A stretch of 64,000 bases of DNA from Axinella damicornis (lineage: Eukaryota; Porifera; Demospongiae; Axinellida; Axinellidae), in the NCBI GenBank assembly GCA_963931865.1, contig OZ007515.1, positions 2,632,511-2,696,510 of the forward strand, given 5' to 3'. The stretch's first letter is position 1, and each line of letters opens with the position of its first letter. Under the pieces are notes generated by a model. The model was not told the origin of the DNA. It saw only the letters and a program-made list of their open reading frames with translations, and ran no database searches. Of the stretch, positions 22,541 to 35,500 are shown in pieces. A program made the position numbers and the translations under genes.

Positions 22541-24031
22541 TTACCTCATTTTTATAGCAGCATACTTGATAGCATTCACTCCGCACACAGTACACAATTT
22601 TGAGTTCAAAGTTGCTCTACGCATGCGCACATATGAAGAAAATGGCGTCGCACATGAAGCCATAGTTATCGAGTGGGCGGTTTCAAGCGCCTCGTGAGAC
22701 TTCGAAGTAGCCAAAAAGCGATGGGGTCGTGCACTGCTCAGTGTAAAATGCTGCTGTTTTGTGCAAACACCGTCGTGAGGGAGTCAGCCAAATTTGAACT
22801 AGCCCGTCTGAAGAAAGAAGAAGAAGAAAACCGATTTTGGCGGTTTGGCGACTTTTTGGCGCGGTACTTTCGCGACGGTTATTCACGACACTGGGAGTCT
22901 TCTGGGCCCTGAAAACACTCGAAGACGAATAGTAAGTTGTCATAAAGGCTTATTTGCCAGGCCCGTTTTTCAGATTTGGAGAGATTTGGGAAGATGTTTT
23001 TGTATTAGCTTCAATTGCGTGTCCGTTGTATCCCTACATATAGAGTCTACCGACTCTATGATGTTTGTATATGTTTGTAAGTTTGGACACCCAAGAAAAG
23101 TCTAAAGATGTTATAGGACTCAGTTAGCAATGGAGATGACGTGCTTGGTAATGGCCCTTCTCAAAAGCGTCAGAGTAACAATCATGCAGAATAGGAAAGT
23201 TTCTGGAAACAGTGAGACAATGACTCGGTGTCATACCGCTGCTCTCTAGCTATGACTTGACAGTTCCTGAGAGCCACCCACAAGAGGTAACTATTGGTCA
23301 AGTGCATGCAAGTGGATGACCATGACATTGGATCCAATGCTGTCCTCTATACTACGTACCATGCACCTCGATCTGGGAGGTAGTGAGTGTCACTGGCCTG
23401 CTATTAATAACCTTACACATTAGGTACTACCTCCACTCTGTTGAAAAGGCTTGGGAGTGCAGAAATGGCCCATCTCTGCACTTCTGCGATGGATGCCGAA
23501 GGCAGTGAGTCAACATTTCTGATGCACATAGTGATGTATATACATAGGTCTACCTGGGAGCTAGGCTGATGCTAAATGCTGTAGGTATTTCTTCGATGCA
23601 TAGATCCGTTTATATATACTCAACCAAGGGAGGTTTGACCGGGGACAAAGTACATTAATTTCGGATCATTCATTCACTGATAATATTGGAGTGAGCAGGT
23701 AGATCACATAATTATTTCTGCCCTTGCAAACATATGATGTGAAAGAACATCATGCATGCTTTTCCCCCGTTATGCGTACTATACAGACCCATTACTTTGA
23801 GTGAAAACTGCCGCCATGTTGGTTTTCGATGTTGGTGTACCTCAAAATAGCAGCTTTTAGGGTAATCTCGGCAAACGCAATGATACACCAACAATGCTTC
23901 TGTGGTAGCTAGCTATGGAATGAAATGCCATTGCTTTGTAGGCTACCACTGACAACATCTTGATGTACCATAATACATTGGCAACATAAAGCAGTATTGA
24001 TCGAACATGCCCTCCATGATGCATCACTGAT

Positions 24032-24080
24032 TATGATCGAAACATGCCCTTCATCACTGGTTACCAGTGATGAAGGGCAT
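24032..24080. repeat. Perfect short palindrome
   Basis: ACATGCCCTTCATCACTGGT pairs with ACCAGTGATGAAGGGCATGT around a single base. It sits inside a larger, looser inverted repeat (about 23960-24115). Confidence 0.85.
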
Positions 24081-24394
24081 GTTTTCATCTTAAGCTGCCA
24101 ATGTGTTAAGATGTCGTCACATGCTTTAGTATACGGAATTGCAACGGAAAAATGGCGTAAGTGCAATGGGTCAATAGTCTCGGTACAACATACTTAATAG
24201 TCACCCCAGACCAATGGGGGGTCCAAATATTTCACAAGGGGTCCTTATATTTCCTGAAAAATTTGCTCCGGGGGTCCATATATTTCAAGCGTTTACTGAA
24301 AAATTTGTTCCGGGGGGTCCAAATTCAATATGGCATTGACATGTGTCTGTGTACAATTGTGTGTGCTGCCATTGAGTGTCTGCATGTGTGGACG

Positions 24395-24550
24395 TGGGCG
24401 TGAAAATTAAGAGTAGGCTGTAAACAATATGGCGACATTGATTGAATGTACCCCTGTATGAATAATAATGTGTACTGAGATCTGTGCATATATCATCCTT
24501 CCTCTTTTGCGGGGCAGATGAACCTCACAACAGTCTTGAAGAATATCATC
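24395..24550 (+). repeat. Second copy of the 19105-19235 segment
   Basis: Same order of motifs as the copy at 19105-19235, slightly diverged. Confidence 0.6.
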
Positions 24551-24746
24551 TGCCCTTGCGAGTTGCAGTAAGCCTTGCTAAATGTACACTGACTGATAGG
24601 ATAATTACCATACTGCTGTATGCATGAATAGCAGGAGTTATTGAGTAATTTGCAGCATCAATGATATGTTCCCAAAATGTTTTGATCCGACCGAGGATCA
24701 AAACGTTTTGGGAATCTACTGTTCTTTTGTTGCAAATTATAATTAT

Positions 24747-24800
24747 TAGCCTCATTCCCAGGCCATTTTGGGAGGGAGAAACGGCCTGGGAACGAGGCTA
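24747..24800. mobile_element. Short palindromic MITE, GAGGCTA family, nested
   Basis: A 54-bp copy (TAGCCTCATTCCCAGGCC ... GGCCTGGGAACGAGGCTA). It sits between two copies of a CGAGGATCAAAA / TCGGATCAAAATG repeat, so it inserted into another repeat. Confidence 0.75.
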
Positions 24801-26590
24801 CCCTTCAATTAGCTTCCTCGGATCAAAATGTTTTGGGAATCTGTCGTTCTACTGCGAATTAGCTCAACAACTCCTGCTATTCAATGCATCAATTAGCCTA
24901 TACTGTATGCATGTCGTTGACATATAATGTTTTCTCCCTACCGTCCAGCAAAGAAACATAATTATCAAACATGTTACAGGTCACCCAACTATGGTCAGTT
25001 GTATGACATACAGCCTTCCTAAATAATGCATCGATGACAAAGGGTTAAAATAGCTGAGATGATAATTTGCATGTAAGCATGAATCATGCAAAGTTACGAT
25101 GAGAGCCCTTCCTGATAAATTCCCAAGTGACACTTCGACACATGGTAAATGAAAAAGCTTGTGAGTTATCACAGACATTGGAACCCAGAGACTGTGATAC
25201 GTACTGACTTGTATAAACTCAGAGACTTGTAAACATTCATAACTGCATGCAATTTAAATTACTGTAACAACATATTTGCTGAACCATTGTGCTGATATTC
25301 TTCAGTGCATTGGGGCACTATAAGTTACACTGGAAGCATGCAGCATTGCAACTAGCTGTGGGCATCATTTCACATCACACCCATCCATTGGACATAATTA
25401 TAGCTATATAGCTGAATTGCTTCCATGCCGAGGATTCGAATGCTACAAAAAAGCTTAAGTGATGACCACATGTACACATCATTTGAATGCAAGATTGATG
25501 TTTTATCAGGTCAAGATCATGCTACATATATAACTACCCTGAATTTACATCATACACAGTCAGCCATAGTTGAGCATAGCTATAAAATAATATCACCATT
25601 GACACCATGTACTAGGTTGTCCACAAATTGAATTGACAGTAGTGGAAGAGTGTCTATGATTCTAGAAATTCAGTTTAATTTGTGATGGGCGATCTGCGTA
25701 TAACATCGCGACTTTCGGCGGCTCATGCGCTCCTGGTACTAGTATGACGCAAATTCAGGGTAACTGTGTGCGTGATGTTGACCTGATAAAATCAATCCTG
25801 TATTCATTATGGCATTTCTGGAACCCAGGTGCATGCACGGTCAAAGGGTATGAATAATGAGGATTCAAAGAATGCAGTCATCAGATTGTGTTCAGAGGGA
25901 GGAGTAACTGTAGGCTAGCTCTAAGAGTCAACAACTGTCCAACAGAGACAATTAAAGGCAATTTCCAAGACAAAGCTAGCGAATAGTAGTTAGCTTGATT
26001 GCAATAACTGATTTTACCTTTGGATCAGGAGTTGCCAGCAACGTTCATGCATGGGATGGTACTATTAGCTAGTACCTGAAGAGCTGCAGTTAATCGCATA
26101 TTGACAAGGAAGCACTTCACCTCCCTCAAACATAGAAATATTCACTGGTCATCCAGACAGCACTATTTGTAGGTGGTGCCAGTACAAGTGTATTAATGAG
26201 TCATTCTATGGTGGGAGGGTATATAATTGGTATCAGGTTGCAAGAAAGCAGTGCAAGGTTTGTAGCTGTAGTAGATTCTAAATACACTTGCAACTGGACT
26301 GATCATCTGGTTGTGTTGTAAAGTGTAGATTGAACAGGATTATATTGACTAATTGTAGCTAGCTATAAGCATCAGTTTTCCTATGGCAAACGTGAGGATA
26401 ATGAAGGTAAGGAATAAAGCAATAATTTCATATAATTCTATATTTTATATTCTGTTTTATATTTTGTCCCTTTGTTCCTTACATTTATCTGTTTGTAACC
26501 TTCATTTACGTAGCTATTATTTCACGACTAAAATTAACATCGATTCCCCTCCACAGTTCGGCTAGCTGCTCATTGTGTACATGTGCCAAG

Positions 26591-29500
26591 ATGAGTAAGT
26601 CCTTGACTGGCAAGGGCTTCGGACAGAAGCGACCTCCGTTGTCTGTGACAATAAAGACGATTCTCGGAAGATACCCCGATGGCCAAATTTTCAAGGTACA
26701 CGTAAGCATGCGCATGGAAATAGCATATTACCCGCGGCCAACCTCGCGTCGCCAGTCAGGAACGCGCGCCATGCCTAATTTATTATTATGGTTAATTGCT
26801 GACTTATTTTCTTCAGGAGATTATTCAGAATGCGGACGATGCTGGAGCGAAGACGGTGAAGTTCTACCTCGACAGCAGGCAGCATGGGAGGACATCGCTT
26901 GTACATCCCGCCTTGGCACCTTTCCAGGGACCAGCGCTGTTGGCCTACAATGATGCGCAGTTTACCGATGAGGACTGGGAGGGGATACAGAACTTGCAGC
27001 GTAGCGTCAAGGCAAAGGACCCCTTCAAAGTGGGGAAATTCGGAATTGGATTCAACTCCGTTTACCATATCACAGGTGACAGGCACGATCATCTAGTTGA
27101 CTTCGCTGCTACAGTTACAAGTGGGTTAGTCGCGCGGTAGGCGTGTCCGATTATTGTGGAGGTATGAAGTTGGATGTGGCTCTAGCCTCATTCCCAGGCC
27201 CCACCCAGCTTTTCTGCAATACGATACCGCAAGCAACGAAAAGTTGGTAGCTAACGAGGCTAGCTTGTGGCCCTTTCAAGTGTCACTACATGCCAACTCT
27301 CACGTATTGCGCTTGAGACTCACGCATTCGTCCGCAATCTCACGCTCTCACGCGTACTACAGCAAATCTCACGCTAGCCGCTACGCGTGCGCGTATACGC
27401 GCGTTTTCATGTGACGTCATCAAATTTTGATTTTGTTGCTATGGCAACCAAAATTATTTTGCAAGTAGCTAAGAAAGGAAATGGTGCTGCTATTATAAGC
27501 CTCAGAAGTTTGGTACTCTCCATAGAAAATGTATCAGTGGTGAAAAGTGCTGGTGTACCAAAACTGTACAAAATCTCACGCTAGCCAGGCAAATTTCCCG
27601 TACATTTTCTATGGAGAGCACTAAAAATAGTAAGGCTCATAACTTTTTAGTATTCTCATAATTATTTTAAATTTGCATTCTATAACCGTAAATTTGCATT
27701 CTATGCGGTCGTATGCCTGTGTGCCATACGACCGCAATTCAAATGGACTCCTAGCCTGTGTCGATCTGCATCGAAGAGGATAAACGCAGGCGCAACTGCC
27801 TTGTCAAGCTGCAAATGTTGAGTGGTGGAGCCTTCTGCTTAGGACGAAAGCAATGAAGCAACTGGAATGATCATATGAACTGCTGTGCGCACTCTTGAGC
27901 TGTTACAGTAGCATGTCTCACGCATTCTAGCACCATCTCACGCATTTGCACAGCACATCTCTCTGCTTATTGGTCACACGGTTCTGATGTGGCCATGCAG
28001 TAATCCTCATTGACTTGATAACCGAAAGAGCTTATTGTTCATGCATGCAGTGTGTGTGTTAAGTGTTGTCAATGTTGATATTCGGCATCGGCCGCGAGTG
28101 TTGTTGGTGACTACCATTTCGTGTAGATTGTACCATGTACAGTACTATCCAGGAGCCCATAACGAGAAGGAGCGTCCAACCATTATACAAGTGGGATTCC
28201 ATACTGTGGTCATACTAAAGTGATTTATTAAACAATTATTGCACGCTTCTGTGTTGGATATCAAGATTTATTACTACCCGAGGAATGCAATGTTCCACGA
28301 GGCCGAAGGCCGAGTGGAATATTGCATTCCGAGGGTAGTAATAAATCAGATATCCAACACAGAAGCGTGCAATAATTATTGTTTTATTATAATATTATTC
28401 GGAACTTATATTGAGTTTTGTTGGTGTTGCAGTTGCGAACTTGCAGCAGATTGAGTTCTGTTGGTGTTGCAGTTGCGAACTTGCAGCAGATGTTTTTTGC
28501 CTTCAGATAGTTTTCAAACACACGAACAGCAGCTTTCGTTGCCTTCTTCATGTTCTTACTGTCCTTGTCCGCAACAAGCGTTGCTATGTCTTTGTCGGTT
28601 ACGTTTGCAAACCTTTCAGCCCCACCCAAACGTTTAGCCATCGTTTACGCCTTCAACTTCTATTCGGAAGGTTGCCATGCAACAATTATATTATTGTTGT
28701 CGTCTTGTAAGTCATTGTTGTCGCCTTGTAAAAGTCATGTTCAGCCGTGGAATATTGTGAATTATTCCATGGGAATAAGCACTACAGTGACCAATAGGAT
28801 TGCAGTATGATTCTACAGAATAATTATAATAAAATCATTTATTCCCTAACCAGCGGGCAGGGCCAGTGCCTACTTAGACTACAGGAAGGCTGACTCTTGT
28901 TATAAATATAAAGAGGTTAATGTTCCAAATAAGGGCATGGTTAGGTTGCTGCTGTTTGACTGAACATGTTCTGTTGCTATAATGTTAAGTTGGACTCACC
29001 TTCTCGTTATGGGCTCCGGACAGTACCTTGAATGGGCATGTGTTAACATCAAGTTTAGTAGCAGACTGAAGTTACCTTCTGCTCCACATTTGATGGCATC
29101 TGGATTCATATTTCAGAACGATTGATGTGGTCTGCAATTACTAGCCATATCCACATAATTATAGGTTTTCCATGGTTTACAAAATAGATGAATGTGTAAC
29201 TATGCGTCTAGTACAAAAGTTTTAGGCTGTCTGTATTCGGTGGACTGGACTCAGGACTGGACTGTGGGACTGGACTCACAGAAAGTTGCGCTCATGCACC
29301 ATTTCTGAAAGCCCAGAACACAGGATATTGCGGGAAATATACAGCTTCCAGCATGCATAGATAAGTACGCGAGGTTAAGCAACACAGCCATCACCATGTA
29401 GAAAGCCTGCCATGGTCCTACTAAACAACTTTGTCTCGGTGCAAATTCATCTGACGTCTACTTTGGAGGAACACACGACAGTCATTGCTAGCAAACTATC

Positions 29501-32500
29501 ATACACAACGTGTTTGAGGCTTTGTGAGCTATAATCTGTGCTGCTGCCATTGGCACTTCTGCTCCTACTTTCCCACGGCTACTTCTAAACAGGACTCTTG
29601 TCCCCAGACCCCATCTCTGTCCTGTAAGGAGCTGATTCAGTGCATGTATTCATGGAGCATGAGCACCGGCAGAAACGGCTGTCGGGACTGCCTGATGTTG
29701 AGTCATGGTCTCCTGCCATGAATTCAGTTCGTGTGGATGATATAATTTGTACAAGTAGCTTCGCTTGCTCAGCTACTTCCCCCTCGTTCGCCTATGTGAG
29801 TAATCCGGCGCTGGATAGCTCTCTGTGCACTGAGCTGCTGCTCCCCAATTGCTCAGCTGCTGCTACCCGATTGCGTCTGCTTCGGCTGCTGCTCCCTGAT
29901 TGTGTCCGCTCCCCAATTGCATCTGCTTCAACTGCTGCTCCCCAATTTCATCTGCTTGTCGCCCCAGCTGTTCTGGAAGATTCCAGCCCATGCCCAATGT
30001 TCTCAAACATTCTTCGCGGAGTTCAAAGTTCGGTGAAATTAAGTACGAAGGTCGCACGTCACTAGTCTAGTCCCGCCCCACGAACATCCCACTTCCGTCA
30101 CACACACGCACATTAAAATCTTGATACTGTAATACTGTACTGGTGTAGTACTGTGGCTATGTGTGTGATGCTTCAAGCACAACTTTGTGAGAGTCCAGTC
30201 CCACAGTCCAATCCCGAGTCGAGTCCCACAGTCCAATCCCGAGCCCAGTCCACCGAACACAGACGACCGAAATTCTACGTGTCCTGTGGCTTAGGTCACC
30301 TGAGTGGTGCGAAAAAGATGAGCATGCAGTGACAATCTTATGATAATTGCCAAACATAATTATGATGTCAATAATAATTGGTAACTTATGCCTGTCACTA
30401 ATAATAATTATTGGTAACTTATGCCTGTCACTAATTGGTAACTTATGCCTGTCACTAATTGGTAACTTATGTCAAGTCCTATGTTTACAATCTTCAGTAG
30501 CTTTAACCCTGGTGCATGGAGCAGAAAAGTAGCTGCAAAGTGTAGTACTCCCTGATAATTCTGGAGATGTTCATAGAACACATACTATAATTATTTCCAC
30601 GATCAAATTCCGCCCTTGATTAGTGGCTGCCCTTGAATAAGAGAGCTGTCTAAGAACGTTTCAGAGGTCGAGGCACGAGGGCAAGCGATGTGTGACCAGC
30701 GAAATGTTTGCGACAGTATTAAATGGCATCGGCAGTTTCCTACCGTTTTGTCGGGATGATTATGATGGTACCACACGGGGCTGAAGCAAAACTAAGCTTC
30801 TTTGTGCATACACGACGCTCCAATCCTTCCTTGTTCATGCTGAGTTTAATAAACGCGGCCTTTGATTAGTGGCCGCCCTCGAATATTAGCCGCATTAAAT
30901 TGCGTGATGAAATAAATAGTATCTGTGGCGTTTGATCGCGGAAATACGGTAGCTACCCTGCGCAGAAGGATAGAGTGCAACTAGCTACAAATCGCTCTGT
31001 CCGCTTTTCAGTACAGAGCCGATGCTTATCACGTATACTTTGTTTGTGTATGCCCATATCAAAGATATGGGAGTGACCAACTGCCATATACCGTAGTCTC
31101 AAGGTACAACGACTTTGTGATTGTGAAGAGGTGGGGCCAAATTTTACTAGTAATAGGAAATAGAAAACAGCCGAAACAATAGTAACAACGTCCGAGAAGT
31201 ATATAAATGCTCGGATAAGACTAGCAACCATCTTGAAACGTGAAGTTTCCAACTGCAGTATGTTTCCTGTTTTTGAAAGGACTCTGTGATCATGAAGAGG
31301 TGGAGCCAATGTTATGATGATAAATATTATCAAAAATCTGAAACAACAGTGAAACGGATCACCTTGACTTCAGTCAGGTACACATGATTATATAAAGCAG
31401 ATTTTGCTATTTGCTGTCGTTTAAGTCCCTTCCAAGGTTTTTGGGGTCTATTTCACGATTTTTTTCACTGGACAAATGACAGATGACAGACGACAGACAA
31501 ACCGATTTTACTTAACCCCACTTCGCGCATGTGCATGTGGGGTAACTAGAAGACCTTACATGCTGTTATTTTAATTTTGTTGGTACAGACCTTCCAGTGA
31601 TTGTCAGTGGAGAGAATATGGCCTATCTGGATCCTCAGGAGAAGATATGGCGTGGGGAGTCAGGACAGTCCTACGCCATTGAATACATTCATGCACAAAG
31701 AAAAATTGACAGTCTAACACCATTTGAGGGTGTAGACGGCTTTTCTGCTGAAGCAGGACTATATCCAGGCACACTCTTTCGTTTCCCACTACGCAATACT
31801 GCTTCTAATCTATCTGAAAATCTCTATACAGTTCAGAAGTTGCAGGAGCTGCTTGTTGCTATCAGAGAAGAAGCAAAGTTCTTGCTTCTTTTTGTCCGCT
31901 CTGTTCAAGAGATTGAGGTCTATGAAATACCACAGAATGGGCAGCCCATGCTTTCATTTCGAGTAGTGATACAAGAAAAGGATATCATGGGCTGCAAAAG
32001 AAAGAATTTCATGGATAAACTGAAAACAGCAAGCGCACATGAAACGCCACCACCTTGGTCAATAGAACTGGTGACAGATTTCCACGTGGAAGTAACTGAC
32101 CACTCATGTAATACCACAGCAGTCAGCCACTGGCTAGTTGTTAACCAGGTTGGCTCACAGAATCAATGTACTCTTGATACAGCTGCAAAACAACATGTTT
32201 TTCCTTGGGTGGGCACAGCACTGGAGCTAAATGATGGCTCAAGCACTTTCACCTCTCCAGGTGGGCGAATCTTCTGCTTTCTTCCTCTGCCCATTGAAGC
32301 TTCTTCCTCCCTCCCTGTGGACGTCAATGGCACCTTTGGCCTAAATGATGATCGCAGAACCCTCAAATGGCCAGATACTGAGAGAAAGAATGATCCTGCA
32401 GCTGACTGGAACAAGATGCTGGTAACTGAGGTCCTCCCCTCATGCTATGCCCGACTGCTTATGGAAGCCAAGACACACCTTTGTCCAGAACAGTTTTACA

Positions 32501-35500
32501 AAGCCTGGCCTGAGGTAGACAATGTGAAGAACACAACATGGGAGGGCCTTTTGCTTCCTTTGTTTAAATTGCTCTTCAATGAGGCAGTGGTTTGGGCAAG
32601 CAGAGAGGGAACTTTTGGGGGTCAGTGGACTGGTCTAACACATGGTACTTTCATACCACAAGGTAACACGGTGTCCACTGTGGTACACAAAGTGCTTTCT
32701 GACTGTAATATAAAGCTAGTGGAAGTACCTGACAGAGTTTGGGATGCTCTAAAACACTCAGAGTATTTTTTCCAGTTAACATTGTTATCTCCCAGTATAG
32801 CTCGAAGTGTGTTGCGATCCCACCCTAGTAGTTACCAGGATTTTGATGCTGCAAGCAGGTTTGATCTTCTCAGCTACTGCTTGTCAGATGAAAACTACTC
32901 AGACCTTGATGGGCTTACACTTCTTCCATTAGCTGATGGAAGTTTTGTTGATTTCAAGGTGTTGGGGATAGCTGAGGCCCGATACATTTGCAGTGACAAG
33001 TATCCTCGTGATCTGCTCCCCAACATTGATAACCTGTTGGTGAATCTCCCTGAGAATCCTGAGATTCAAACTAGTTTACGGAGAGTAGCTCTTTCTCAGA
33101 AAACACAGCTTGAGAACTTGAGTGTGGAGTTGGTAGCTCAACTTCTCCCAAAGTGCTTTCCTAGTGAGTCATCATCCTTCAATGCTGAGTGGCTTGAGAG
33201 ATTCTGGACGTGGGTTTCGGCACACAGCTTGAAGCATTTCACTGGTAAGATGGTTCTTCCTCTAACTTCAGAAAGTGATGAGCCAAGCTTCCAGGTCACT
33301 TGCCTCACTGAAAAGTCTTCAGTGGTTTACATTTCAGAAGACTGCTCAAGTGAGTTGCTGAGTGCACTTACCAAGCTACAAGTTCGCTACATTCGCTCAG
33401 ATGAGTTTCCTTACTTGCGTCACCAGAACCTATTCTCATATCTCAACAGGTACGATACAGGCGGTCTGCTCACAGCCATAAAAAATGCATGTCATCTGGT
33501 GTCACAGCTGCAGAATGTCATGTTGACGCATACTGAAGCATGTAGCCTCCAACTATTCCTGTCCACAGGATCTAAACATATTACTGCAGTGCATGAAAGT
33601 GTTCTCCATAACCTTCCAATCTTCACTGTATTGAACCAGAGCAAGCTTTACTCTATAGCAGAAGCTAAACACATATCATGGCAAGGGAAGGCTGTACTTG
33701 AACCAGTTAGTTTTGACATCAGTCCAAATCACTTGCCACTAAATCTGGTTGTGTTTTCACAATCTCAAAACCAAAGGCCCTTGCTTGATGGCATTGACAC
33801 ACCAAACCATGCAGATTGATTTTGTCCTGAACTCACTGTTACCCATGATTGTATGTGGTGCATACCCTGATACCATGCTTGATTCCTTAATGGAGGAGGT
33901 TCTCCAGTTGTCTGCAATGTTCAAATCCCAGTCTCAAAGTGAGCTTACTAACCAGATCACTAACCTTGCCTTCCTTCGTATCAACCCTCACTCTTGTAAT
34001 CGCAAACCTCCTAATCAATTGTTTGATCCTTCTAAAGCGGATCTCAAAGAACTATTCAAAGGTGAAGAGATGTTTCCTATTCATCCCTTTAACCAACACC
34101 TTCAACATCTTCGCAAGCATGGACTACGTCAGACAGTCACTGGACAAGAGATTGTAGACATCATTAATTCAATTAGTACCCAGGCAACCATTTCTCCACA
34201 GGAAGTGACCCCAGTTAGTGTCTCCAGGGCAAAAGCAGTCCTGAAATACTTGAATGTGAACCCTTCTGTGCTGACTGAAAAGGTGACTGTTCGTGGCAGT
34301 TTGTTTTTCCCATTGAAACAAACTCTCCAAACACTAGCCCAACAGAAAAGTTGGTTACCTGTGCTCTCAGCTCCTCCCAAAAACTACCCAAAGTGCTTGG
34401 TGTGGAAGGGAAGAGCCTGCACCTCACATCTCACATCACTTAGTGCCCCTGTGCTCCTTTGTAATGATGGTGATGCCAAGGTACTTCCCTTTGTTGTGGG
34501 CTCACAAATTTTCCTAGTTCAATGCTCATCTTCTAATTTATGCTCGCTTCTTAACTCTGTAGCTGGGGTACCCATCAGTTATGCAGTAGCTCATCTTCAG
34601 CATGTCATCAAACATTGTCGTGAAATTCCTGCAGACACAATTGATGACATAGTATACCAAATTTACAAATATTTGCATGCACATTTCGATGACCTACATA
34701 CATTGCTTCATGCTGACTTATGCACCCTCAGCTGGATATGGATTGAAAGGCAGCACACATTTGTCAGTCCAAACGAAGTTGCACTGGAACAAAATAGTAC
34801 TTTCTGTCAAGACCTGGAACCCTACTTGTATGTTCTTCCATACAGACTTCGGACGTTCTCCAAACTGTTCACCTACTTTGGAGTCGAAGAACACTTCACT
34901 GCATTGCAAATTATCTCTGTTTTGAAAATGGTAAAAGCAAAAGAAACTACTGACTGTTGTGCACTAGCCATTGTGATGAGCATTCTGAATTGGCTGACCA
35001 ATGATGGTCAAAAGCCTGCTGATATCCCTCCTGAAAACCTCTATGTTCCAATTGAGACTCAGTCTGGTGACTTAAAACTAATGGAAGCCAGTAGTGTCAT
35101 CTACACGGATATTGGCTTCCTTCAGAACTATCTTACTTCTGATTCTGAAGAATCATACGTCTTTGTGAATCACTGCATTCATTCTGAAATGGCACGCAAC
35201 CTTGGACTTACCCCGCTTAGTGAACGCTTGGATATTTCTGAAGATGCATTTGAGGATGCTGGCCAGTATGAACCACTCACTGTAAGACTAAGGAACATCC
35301 TTAAAGACTACAAAGATGGGCTGACCATTGTCAAAGAACTACTCCAAAATGCGGATGATGCTGAGGCCACAGAGGTCAACATTTGCTATGACACTCGAAC
35401 ACACCCTGTTAGCCCCAAAACTCTCCTTTATGCAGGAATGGCAGAGTGTCATGGACCTGCACTAATTGTCCACAACAATGCTGTTTTCACGGAAAATGAT

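Larger units (their letters stand above)
21574..26590. other. Intergenic region between coiled-coil gene and sacsin
   Basis: Repeat-rich. It includes the other half of the segmental duplication (21760-21910, 21920-22200 and 23285-23430 match 45300-45853), a long hairpin, a short palindrome and one GAGGCTA MITE. From 24930 to 26590 nothing coding was recognised; this should hold the sacsin promoter and 5' UTR. Confidence 0.5.
28151..29019. mobile_element. DNA transposon copy split by a nested insertion
   Basis: Ends AGGAGCCCATAACGAGAAGG and CCTTCTCGTTATGGGCTCC are inverted repeats. The uninterrupted relative at 48975-49239 is 265 bp. Here the same left part (to about 28220) and right part (from about 28845) flank roughly 620 bp of foreign sequence. 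Confidence 0.85.
27076..31588 (+). other. Sacsin intron 2: transposon-filled 4.5 kb
   Basis: Holds a GAGGCTA MITE, a nested transposon pair, a transposase-like relic, a 1-kb inverted-repeat element, a 24-bp tandem repeat and several direct repeats. One repeat is a TTGATTAGTGGC motif at 30618 and 30862; another is a GTGAAGAGGTGG motif at about 31120 and 31293. No other gene seen. Confidence 0.7.

Noticed and set aside
22673..23105. Open frame with a KKEEEENRFWRFGDF stretch
   Set aside because: No splice-flanked continuation, no recognised domain; lies in repeat-rich intergenic DNA.
29524..30065. Open frames of 64-141 aa
   Set aside because: Inside the interior of an inverted-repeat element, driven by short CTGCTGCTCCCCAATTGC repeats.
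33749..33830. Two separate sacsin genes in tandem
   Set aside because: The second frame starts mid-module with no promoter-sized gap; module order and total length match one full sacsin.
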